A stretch of DNA of 64,000 nucleotides from Litomosoides sigmodontis (Eukaryota; Nematoda; Chromadorea; Rhabditida; Onchocercidae). The stretch's first letter is position 1. Every line of letters starts with the position of its first letter. A program made the position numbers and the translations under genes. The DNA lies in contig OY718803.1 in the NCBI GenBank assembly GCA_963070105.1, positions 6,739,823-6,803,822 on the forward strand, read 5' to 3'. Shown here in pieces: positions 46,980 to 57,989 of the stretch. The notes under the pieces are model-generated. The model ran no database searches, had not been told where the DNA came from, and saw only the letters and a program-made list of their open reading frames with translations.

Positions 46980-49900
46980 TTAGTCCTTTAACTTTTTGCA
47001 CGTTTTATCGGGGCAAGGCGCCCATTTGATTGTTTTAAAAGATACCTGCAGAGGTGGTGAAAAATGAGCGAATATTTGTGCTTTTGTAAGTATGGATGGT
47101 GATGGGTCAGGACGTTCTTCCTTATCTTCAAGGATGTTGCAGTCAAGCTTGCAACTTCCTTCTTCCTTTCCACTTTCAGGTGACGAAATTGTTAGTCTTC
47201 GTTGTGCTGGTATGTTGGCCTCCATGGCGATGTCCCGAAAGTTTGGAGAATTGACATTTATTTCCAACAGTGACACTTCTGAGTCGGACACGAATATTCT
47301 CGATTTTTTTTTAAATTTAGGTGAGGCATTTGATGGTCCTTGCTTCTGCGATATCGCCGTGGTACTCTTCGACACCTTATGCTTGATTGCGGGTATTTCG
47401 GCAGCTTCAGGACTATCCTTCTCTCTTAAACGGAACTGTGCAGCCACCGTCTCTACTTCAGGCGACCATTTTAACAACGTTTGAGTGGATCCCGAAATTT
47501 CGGGTGGTTCATCTTCGCTTTTCACTATCTCGACTTCCTCGTCTTCATCTAATCCTTTAAAAAAATGCAGCAGATCATTTTCTCTTGTGGCTATGTTTGC
47601 ACCTTCCTCGTGAACATACTTCATGTAAATTCGTCGATGTGAATTCACGAAGTCTACCGCCGGGCGTAGATCTTTCATTTTGAGCCCTGAAATTATTTGC
47701 TCACAAAAAATGTTTTTTAAAGACCGCCGCAATATTTATTGAATAATTTTCAATCACAGTGCGACCGCTCAAATGAAAAAGGTCGGAGTAGCATGTATTT
47801 CATTTGCGTGGAAGTGACTGACATTTTGTATTTTTTGGAAACTTTACTCATGATATATGATAGGACCAGAAAGTGTGGATTCAAAAAGGACCTGTAATCC
47901 TTAAGGCTATTTCATAATCAAGACCAAATACCGAGATACAGGCCGCCGCCCCAAGTTGGCGGTATGTGAAATTAAAATTGTAAAGATCTACCATGCAGAG
48001 ATCCAGAACCTGAAAGTATTTAATTTCATTTCGGTTGCAAAAGTCATAAAAGTGAGTTTCCCGCAGGGTAGTAAATAGTAATGAATGAATGAATGAACAG
48101 CTTTGTTCTTCGCAAAAAATTCTTTGCAATTCAGACAAACACAAATAACGCAGCCATAATACTGAAGCAAAGTGGAACTTTAGCTCTTGATAATTATATC
48201 TAACTCAAACCATATAAAAATATACCTGTGCGATGGCAATTCTATTGCACAGGTCTACCGGAAGCGATGGTTCGCCTACGACGAGGTCATCCAGTTGTGC
48301 CCACGTGAAGAAGTCCACTTCTTCGTCATCCGACACTCCATGTGCTATTTTTGTTCTTTTTTTAGTTGGTGTTGACTGATGCGCTAGGGACAGGTTACAA
48401 ATTCGCTTGTATGTGGTGTACACTCGCATCATATGCGCATATATCTTAGCCCATTCTAGGGCAGTTATACTTCTGAATGACCAATTGATGTTCTGCAAGA
48501 CCTGTTTCTTCATGTCAGTTTTGAGAAAGGGAACACCAACGTGTTTCCCAATGTCCGCTTTCATCACTAGTAATGCTTGCTATACGTCATTTCTTTATTT
48601 CTGTTGGCGGACAGGACTCAAATTCCGGCATGTTTCCTACATGCGCTACAGAATTGTTGATATGAAAAAATCTCATACAGTAATTATTCTCATTTCCAGA
48701 TCGAGCATATTTTCCGTTTCCATCCGATCGCATGGACAGACTTTGCTTATGTATTCCGATATATTTCTCCAGTGGTTTTTTTGCCGTTCCTAAATTCATT
48801 AAATGTCACCTCACATTACAAATCATTCATTTTAGGTCAAATGTTTTCATTTTACTTCACGCTTAATCCATTTATTCATTATCATTCTTAATTACTAATT
48901 ATATCATTATAGTTGACGTGTTGTTTTCTCAGTATATCAAGCGCCCTGGATGCTTAGAATAAACAAACTGTTGGATGTGACAGTAAGTTAGATTTTATTG
49001 ATTGCGTCAGTGATTTGAAATAGGACTCAGGACTTGAGGTGTTTGGTTCGTAAAATGAAGATTCAGCCTCTTCAAAGTTGAAATGAACTGAGGCTGGACA
49101 AAAGCGCTTTAGAATGGAAATCAGAGAAAGATCTGATTTGAAAAAGGAACTAACTTCTACTTTGGAAGCGATAAAAACGGCGAAAATTCCGATGAAGATT
49201 ATTTCTGATTTAGTCATTGCTTGAAAATCAAACTCGGCCATTATACGATCGAATATGTCTATGGCACGGTGGTATGTCTCACGACGGTACTTCATGCGCT
49301 CGCACAGCTAAAAAGCGCTTGATGCTTCTTCTGCGCTTGTAAGTGAAAATGTCGCTGGTAGAGGTACTACAAGTATTACTTGGATCATTGTTAGGAGTGT
49401 AGTAACTCGAGAACGAATTCCCTTCACCTCCAACTTTTTCCATTCCTCTGGTCTTCTCTTACTCTCATTTCTCCGCGAATCGCATAGACTGTGCCAAACC
49501 TGAAATTATGCATTTCTGCAAATCATCCATTCATCGTTTCCCCGTCTCTTTTTATCGGCAAAATTCTAAGAAAACTTTGGCTGACAATCGGAGATGAAAT
49601 AACCTGTTGCGGTGAGCCGAGGCAGTTGCAACTGAGGAAGTTCGATGGTTCATTGTAGGCATTATCGTTTGATGTGCTAACAGAGGACTGCGGGTGAGAT
49701 TTTTGCTCACTTAATCTGAATATACACATATCCGAATGGAGTGCTTCTGCCAGCATAACTTGAACTTCCTTGTTGATGCGAAAGTACTTTATCAAAAAAA
49801 TTGTTTCCAAACATATTCAACAAGACTTTATCCTTAAACGCGAAAATACCAGTCTTATTAGTTAATCTTCCAGGAGACATCCAGCTTACCTTATTGGCTA

Positions 49901-50186
49901 AATATTTCCTATTTGAAATTACTTGATAAATTTTCTGTGAAGACTTCATTTAGATGAAAATAATAGCGGATAAACTAACCGGCATTCATTCTCAATTATT
50001 TTCGCACTGCGACAATCTAAAATTAGGCATTTGGAGTGGAGATGGAAAAGCTGAATGTAAAAGGGTGAAATATTGAGTAAATTTTAACTTACTTTCTTTT
50101 GTAATGCGGCAGTACTTGACAGACAGCTCAGAAGTCTGTGTTGTTTTCAGTAAGAAAGATCTCCTCTTGCTTTCTACGCGCTTCAT
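46980..50186 (-). CDS. cye-1: Cyclin E-like protein, divergent, with long acidic C-terminal tail
   Basis: Regulatory subunit expected to bind CDK2 and drive G1/S. Exons: 50093-50186, about 49604-49760, 49380-49499, 49155-49307, 48679-48789, 48236-48501, 47892-48009, 46980-47696. Cyclin-box landmarks: RRETYHRAIDIFDRIMAEFD and IFAVFIASKVE, with the Lys and Glu that contact the kinase in this fold; then MLDLEMRII, NINWSFRSITALEWAKIY and VLDLCMVDLYNFNF. The last matches the LLDLCVLDVDCLEF block specific to cyclin E. The second cyclin fold is followed by about 200 residues rich in Glu, Ser and Lys, including FFKGLDEDEEVEIVKSEDEP, much longer than the usual PEST tail. The canonical hydrophobic patch MRAILLDW is replaced by IRSRVTTL. 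The start of the second exon is not certain. CDK2 partnership is family knowledge; the divergence leaves a paralogue possible. Confidence 0.78.
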
Positions 50187-52429
50187 AATTAAACCTAAAA
50201 TTTAGTAATAATTCTTTGCATTTTCAACAGCACGCCAATTTCAGTCTTCGCCTGTCTGAAGGTAATTTTATGAACTGCCTCGAGCACTTGACAATAAAAC
50301 GACCAGAAGAATTTCACATTCAGCTCTCAGCAAATGGTCAAAACTCCAAGAAGATTGCGGTGATGAAACCGCCATGAATAAGGACATTTGCGCACTACTC
50401 TTATCTATCTCATATTTTTTTGATCACTATTTTTACCCAAGCAGTTGCATAATTTGTTGAATTCTCCTTATGCTTTGCACAGAGAGACTTTTGAGTTGGA
50501 GAATTGACTGACACTGTTAAATGCTGTGCACTGAGTTGGAATCAACTCAAAATCAAACTGGTTTATTAGCCTTGCAAATGGGAAGGCAATTAAATTGAGC
50601 TTTGTGACTTTAAATTCAAAATGTTGCTAGTTGGCATCACTAATTCCACCTAATCTACAATCTGTCGTGTCACTCGCGTGCATTATTCAAAAAACATTTG
50701 TTTCAACCTTCCCCTCACTCTTAGCAGCAGGCATATCTGATTGAGTTGGTGGTGTGCTAACGATTATCAATGAATTGCCAGCTTATTTGACATCAAAAGA
50801 TAAGATCACAAATGCCCGAGATGGATGATAATTTGAGCGTCAAAGCTTGGAACAGTCGACGGATCGCTCATATCCATCCATTATCAACGCACGTAACTTC
50901 ATCAGATTTTCTTCTTCCGTCACTCTTTGTCGGCAGAAATGCTTGTGTAGAAGTAAAATTTACTCATTACTAAGCTGTCAGGATTTGAAATCGCTGTACG
51001 CGATGACGCTACCACGTGGAATCAAAGTGATGAAGCTACTACCGTCTTCTACGGCGTCTGACCATTGATATCCCAGCCAGCCTTCATAACTGGCCTTGCA
51101 TTTCACCACAAGTTATATTGCCGGCATTACAACTGCTGCAACGAAAAATGTTGCAATTATCTCTCAATCCCTTTGCAATTTTAAGTTCATAATTTCACAC
51201 TACAGTACAATTTCACCTGCCACACAGAGATCTTAAACAGATATAGAAATCCTGATGTATCATTTCCAGGAGAGGATAGACTTTTATTGCACTGAATGTG
51301 CTTAATCCAATTTCACGCAAATTCACCAAAATTATTGGCCTAACGCCGAACTGCGACATCAACAATTCGTGCGTCCACATCTGTTACGCATGTAAATTTC
51401 CAATGTATATGCGGAACTAAATATTTAGCACTTTTGAATGTTCAGTTAGCTAAAATGTAGCAATGTATAGCGAGCAAGTTGTGCAAATCAACGGCGTAAT
51501 GTAGTAGTCCCTCTTCTTGGCCATCGACTAGAATTCCATGCTTCATCCATGGCTAATCTTCCACTCCACTTACGACATTAAGAATGATGACATATCTGCA
51601 TTTCGCGGATAATTCACATCGTTTTCGGAAATGAAACGAACAGAATGTACCAACTATTTGACATGGATTTCCCAATAGATGTCCAAATTAAGTTTATGGA
51701 ATTCGACTGTCACACTGGAGCGCGCTCAACTCCATTGGTTGGTTTGAATGCTATAGTTCTTTGATGGATTGTGCAGACTTAATTCAATACTTTCCATCAA
51801 CTTCTTGTTCATCTGCGCACACGTTTTTATCAACGGTTACACTTTTTCCATGTTATTTAAATTTAAATATTGAAATGTTTTTTTAAAAGATTTAACTATT
51901 AACAGAAGCTAAATCTTTATGAGTATGACTTTGAAACCGAGATACTTGAGAGTACAGCAGCGATTAGAGTAGGAAATGAGATACAAAGAAGTTGGTGAAG
52001 GCAAAGTACACGAAGAAATGAAGTAAAAGGAAGCGGTCGAAGTTCACCATTATCCAGTTAGCTTTCCAACCCATCCACTGATAACCGATTTTCATCCATA
52101 CATTTCTTTGATTGAACGAATGATTTTCAAATCAACTATGCTGAAGTACTACTCTATATAAATTATGTTAATTTCCTGTCACAATATCGCTAACATGCTG
52201 ATGTAAAATCAGTTAAGTTAATAATTTTTTGTGAAAACGCTATGCTTTAATATCCCAACTCCATTATTCACATATTATAATTCAGGACGTAAAAAAAGCA
52301 ATCTTTTCTTCCGTAAATTAGGCTCAGAGTAAGTATGAAATAGCAAAACAATTGCACTGGATATTATTTTGTCTCGTGGATAAAAAAAATGAAGTGAAGC
52401 ACAATTTAAAATCACATTAAATTGGGAAA
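50187..52429. other. Intergenic region between cyclin E and COG3
   Basis: About 2.2 kb of AT-rich sequence upstream of cyclin E and downstream of COG3. Only short overlapping open frames are present; no RNA gene, repeat family or conserved protein was recognised. Confidence 0.55.
50195..50206 (-). promoter_or_regulatory. Putative spliced-leader acceptor of cyclin E
   Basis: On the - strand, aattttag followed by GTTTAATT and the start codon at 50186. The acceptor lies eight bases before the ATG and no upstream exon was found, consistent with trans-splicing. Confidence 0.5.
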
Positions 52430-55400
52430 TTAAGCATTCATTACTAGCCATATATGTTCTTGATTAGGAAGACCAGCTATTTGCTTCTGTTCCTCATCGT
52501 AAAATTTGTTAACAAAAACACCTGCACGCATGAATACCTAAAATAAAATGGATGCAAATTTCATTCAATATGAAACTCATAACGACAACTGATGCAATCG
52601 ACAGACAGACACTTACATCAATTATTCGCTTTTTGATTGGTTGTAATAATACATTTTCAGTTTCTTTGCAACCAATATACAGATCGAAACATTCCTTAAT
52701 CTGCAATATGACTAAATGCAATCATTTATAAAATACAACAGTAAACATAAATATTGCCAATAGTGAAATAACAGAAAATATGAAATAGCAAATCGAAATG
52801 TTAAAAAGTTTACCTTAGGCCACAAATGTGTCAATTTTTTGTATGCTTGACCCGCGAAATTTTGCATATTGTTTGCATTCAGAGAATCACTCTTCGCAAG
52901 ATCAAAATCAGACACTGCTGCCTAAAAAATTATTGCTGCTGGAATCACTTCTCATAGAGAGGAAAAAAAGGAACTTCCACGTTACATCTTTCTTAAATGA
53001 CTTACTGCCTTCTCTGCTTTAGCAATATAGTCAGCGAATTCAAAAACAATCATATCAGTAGTTGTGTTTATCAGGTTATGGCAATGAGTTTTCAACCGGA
53101 CATCAATAATTCGCCGGCTATCACCAGCTGCTTCAGTAACTGCCAATGGCACCTTTAAAAATATAATATTTAGGCTGTCATTAATATACTAATTACACAG
53201 CTTTCAAAAAAAGGAAAAGACCAAAATAATATCACAAAGTATGTAATATAAATATATTACAATTGTAATGTAATATATAAATATATGTATAGAAATAATA
53301 CTTGTAGCAAAAATTCGAGAAAGGCATTATTTGACGTCAACTCAAACCATCTACGTGGATCGTGAAAAAGCTGCGAAGCGGAAGTTCTGTATTTGCTAAA
53401 GTCGAAGACGTAATCACGCTGTGGAATGGTCTCGGAAGAAGCACTTCCTACAATCAGATTTTTCCCTTCAAATTAATAGAAACAAATGCGTATAATTCAG
53501 TGTAGCATTTATGTTACTCATACATATGAATTTATAACGGTCTTATTGCAATTGATCTTATTGCAAACTTACCTAGTGGCATAATAACCTTGTACGGACT
53601 TGTTTGCTCACGCAATATTAGCAGATGTTTCACAATAAATAATTCAGCATCCAGGAATCGGCGACTGCGAGAAGTTTTTTCTGTAGCACTATTTCGAATC
53701 TGTTCCGCTGCATCTTCCAATGATTGGCAACATGCTGCTAGCAGTTCGCGAGCAATGCTTTGGAAAACTAAAGGCTAAAACATCGATCATTTTACAGATC
53801 CAATTAAAAACTAATGTTTATGATAACAGGCATCTATGTACTGATCATGTGCTAAAGATATTTGTTAAAACTTACCTCCAAACATTTAAACAGTTTTGAA
53901 AGAGAAAGCACAGTACGTCGGACAGTTGGATACCATAAACAGTAAAGATTGATCGCAGAAGTCGGTGAGGTTGCATTTATGTTATCCTGAACATTGGTTG
54001 AAAAATACTGGTAAGAAAATACAATAATATTAATAAGGAAATATATTTAAAAACAATAACCTTATCTAAGGCATGCTCTTTTTCAATCTCTTTCATCATT
54101 TGCAGCTTGTCGGGATAAGCAAGATCTCCGCTCGATGGGGTAAATTCGGCTATGTCAGACTGAGCATACAAACCAGTTCTAAAGAAAAAATTATAAAATA
54201 GTAAGTAGCTTCTATGCAGAGTAACGATACTACAAAGCATCTGATACTTAATTACATAATGTCAAGTTGCAATTTAAATCCAGTTGTGATGTTGGAAAAC
54301 TTACCTATAAACAATTCGTTCAACAACATCACCCACTAACTCAGTCATAACTCGCACAAATCCATTACGCGGATTCATTATATTATCAGCGTAAGATGAT
54401 GATGCTTCAGTACTTGTATAACCCGTTAATCGTTTTACTGACATGACTGATTGCATAAGTCCACAACGTTCTTCAATCATTTCGACCTGCAACTCCCTTG
54501 CATATAATAAAATTGCTTTATTCCTTGGCATATTAAATTGATACTTGATGATGAAATGTCCTACTCTATTTATAGACTATTTTTTTGCTAAAGCATACTT
54601 TCTCCATCTCTTCTTAATTAACATTCCTAAAGCGGTCAGTTTTCAAACTTCGGATCAACGCAAACTTTACATAATAAAATAGCTAATTAAAAAAGAAAAT
54701 CAGAAATTACTTTTAAAATCGTGCACAGCTCGGTAAGAGTTTCCAAATGTGGGTTGTGTATAATAATAGTGCGCAAAATGTCGTAGAAAACACGACACAG
54801 TGACTCAATGAAATCATCGAATGATGTTGTTCCTGAGATGAGCGGATCCAAAATTGATGTGTGCGGACTTAGCGGAGTAGAAACTGTAACAGATCTTGAA
54901 CCACTACCATCATCGCCTATAATACTTGTCCTTAAATTCATAACACAAGATATAATCATTAGTACACTTGATTATTTTCAAAAACATGTTACTTACCACC
55001 AAAAACATGTTACTTACCAACTGTAAAGAACTGCTTGTACAGCCGAAATTCATCATCACAAAGTCGAAGTAAAAAAGCGCAACCATTCCGAGTGAGTGCA
55101 CACGAGCTGTTTTCATGAGTTCTGCACAAATATAAAATTAGTAAGATTAAAAATGCTCATTTTCTACAATTAAATGAAAAGTGCTTGAGTATTTCGACTA
55201 AGGACGCGAAATATTTGACGGTTTGAAAATAGAGAAACAACCTTCTTAATTCGTCAATAGTGCTTTTAATAACAGGTTCAAGCATTTCATATCGTATTTT
55301 AAAGTATGCTTGCTGACAATCAGCCACCATCAACTGAAATTCTGTAACATCGCGAAAATGCTGTTCAGCAACATTAAGAGCTGATCGAATGGAATTGGCT

Positions 55401-57292
55401 CTGGCAGCGAAAACGCCATAAAACAATGCGAATGTATCGTCATCGCTGTAACCACTTCGACGATCTACAGAAAAGAATCAGTAAATCACCTTTTGAGCAC
55501 CAAATGTTCCAGATGTTAAAATTTTTTCTCTTCTTTTTTACTTAAAAAACACTAACAACATACTGTCGACATCCAACTTCATATGCCTATCCTTTACGGC
55601 GTTATGACTTGCCTCCAAATCGGCCATAACTCCCATTTTGATCACTGTCATTGCTCTAAATTGCACCAAATGCAAACATTTAAATGAATAAAAGGGTTAC
55701 TTGAAGAATACATAAATTTCAAATTATCTCATTTTGTAGGCTATTTTAACTGTATTTGAATTATAAGTCTGAATTTCAACGATGATCTTTCAAATTTGAT
55801 ACTGGCATTAAATATTTAGTGTGTTACTATTCCTCGACAAAAAACAGTGAATCTCACATCCAGACTTTACAGCAAAACATGAAAGTAGTACTTTGATAAA
55901 CACTGCTGATATTTGGTAATATAAGTTGCGGAGTCCTTGTAATGAATATGGTCACTCAAAAATCTCAAGCATTCATCGATTGTTGACAAAATCTGCGTAA
56001 ACACTTGTCCCGTTATCGAAAACTTTCCAGTATTTAGTTTCTAAAATGTATATTTAGAAGGTAAAAAGAAATCCTTGCTTTGTTTTTTAGTATTAAGGGG
56101 TAGGATGTTGATATAGTTTTATTCACTTACTGAAGCCACTTATGATGTTTGGATATTCATTCCAATGTAAATAAATGGGAAAAAAGTGAAAACCACCTTC
56201 ATGATGGACTCATGCTGAGTGTAATAGTAAAGATTCGCACGAATTTGTTCAGCTCCAGCAGCAATCTGTGTCTGATGCGCCATCATCCGATCACACGCAT
56301 CGTGTAATGAAGAAGTTCGTTCAGTAACTACTTCATATTTACTTCGCAATTCATTCACTAACTGATTAATTATGTTTCGTATGAGATTTGCAACATTATT
56401 ACACGAAATAATAATAAATCAAACAATTTTGCTATATACCGATCTCAAGAAATGGAAGACAAGTCGAGATATGGAAAAAAACACTTGAGGAACAGAGTTT
56501 CAAATCTTGAATTAGTCATAAAACTAACCTCAATGCACCTGTCATAACGTTCTTTCAATAGATCTGTACTTTTCTTACAGATATGTAACAAACCAATTTC
56601 AGCACTTTCTTCAATAACACCATTCAAAACATTTTCCTTCTCAGCGATGAACAGATCCGATAAGTAACTGAAGAAAAATAAACACCGAGTGATGTCAGAA
56701 AACCTCTTCTGTTATTCCAAAAAAATTAAATGTTAGTTAATTCCTCTTTGTTCTGAAAACAAAGTTTCAAGTTCATAACTATAAAGAATTCCTATGTTTT
56801 AAAGCTTTTTTTTCAAATCCACTTTTCAATTCCGATTTTATAGTCTGAAAAAAGACAATGAATATAATTTCAATGATATCGACATTGACTATTGACAATG
56901 ATATGAGGATTGTAAAAGAAACCTGAAAAGCAAATTTGCATCCATATTAGAATCCGACACCTCTTCGAAGACTTCCAATTTTTCATTACTTTGTAAATCG
57001 GCTAAATGATAAGATAATTATCCCTGCCAACAATAGAATTACCTCGTATAAGTTAACGCTTTTCTTCAATTAAAAGCAATTTTACAACCACAACACATTT
57101 TACGATTTGATGACTTAACTTTCTAAACTAACCGCGAAAGAAAAGAACCTTACTGAAGAAGTAAAAAAACAGTCACGAAAGTTTACCACTATCCGTGGAT
57201 GGAGGCAATCCATAATCGATGACTTTAGCACTCAACAGTTCAACTGTTTTGTTATGCATAAATCCGAAAGGATCTATTCTAGTTGAAGACAT
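52430..57292 (-). CDS. cogc-3: Conserved oligomeric Golgi complex subunit 3 (COG3/Sec34)
   Basis: Lobe A subunit of the COG tether, which captures vesicles for retrograde transport within the Golgi and so keeps glycosylation enzymes in place. Eighteen exons (57187-57292, 56923-57001, 56529-56667, 56197-56361, 55892-56040, 55564-55655, 55242-55464, 55018-55121, 54711-54916, 54305-54486, 54061-54178, 53876-53986, 53573-53774, 53302-53447, 53006-53152, 52814-52921, 52617-52700, 52430-52537) total 2469 nt, or 822 residues; human COG3 has 828. Matches: [86 protein letters not shown] and [17 protein letters not shown]. The start codon is one base after an acceptor. Exon 55018-55121 ends at a tandemly duplicated splice donor. 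It lies about 700 bp downstream of trap-1 on the same strand. Confidence 0.95.
54979..55019. repeat. Tandem duplication covering a COG3 splice donor
   Basis: Two identical 20-bp copies of caaaaacatgttacttacca (54979-54998 and 55000-55019, period 21). Each contains a consensus donor (GTAAGT on the - strand). The copy next to the exon ends coding at 55018. Confidence 0.95.
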
Positions 57293-57293
57293 C

Positions 57294-57305
57294 CTGAAAG
57301 TTAAG
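57294..57305 (-). promoter_or_regulatory. Putative spliced-leader acceptor of COG3
   Basis: On the - strand, ttaactttcag ends one base before the start codon at 57292. No coding exon joins it from upstream. Confidence 0.5.
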
Positions 57306-57989
57306 CTGAATGGCAGCAAGGCGGTTGGCTTCCAACACTGTTGCAGTATATCAAGTACATTTGCCCGAACGCCAGCTTAAGTAGACGTAAAGAGACCATC
57401 AAGACAGAAATTTTAGCGTGCAAATTGTCCTCATATTGCCTCCCCAAATCACAAATTCGCACCAAATCACAATTTTCGTCTCATACTGCTAGTGCACAGT
57501 CACTGTAAGCATAGAAAACCAATTTATTATCAGAAACGTCCTAACGTAGAGAGTGAACAGACAACTTCGTAAGCCAAAAACGGCGATAAATATAATAATA
57601 AAAAGATGCTGGTACTTTAGGTTATGCTGCATTAAAAGGAATAATCTTGGTATGATACCCTATTCTTCAACGATTTCCTCAAAATAAATTATTCCAGAGG
57701 CAAAGAAACATCTCCATTGCTTTAATATAACAAGATTTGAGGCATCTAAAAGCATCATAAAGAATAAACTGTTTATGCAAAAATCACATACAATCATAAA
57801 ACACGGTGACAGAGTAACAACATAGAAATAACAACATGGATAATTATACCTCCCAAATCTCTAAAATTTAGCGTACAAAAAATAGTACCATGAAATTTAA
57901 ATTACGATTTATTACACTTTTGAGTTCCCTTAACAAAAAAATTCCGACTTCACTGTCCATAGAATACAAGTTCTAACTAACACGTTTGT
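57296..57989. other. TRAP-alpha to COG3 spacer
   Basis: About 700 bp between two - strand genes. It contains the TRAP-alpha 3' UTR, with a TTTATT near 57907 (AATAAA on the - strand) about 80 bp after the stop, and the COG3 acceptor. No gene is seen. Confidence 0.5.

Noticed and set aside
47092..47484. 130-codon open frame on the + strand
   Set aside because: It is the antisense shadow of the long last cyclin E exon.
48076..48096. Short (GAAT)n repeat that might be a regulatory array
   Set aside because: It has only about four to five units, lies inside an intron, and is within chance expectation for AT-rich sequence.
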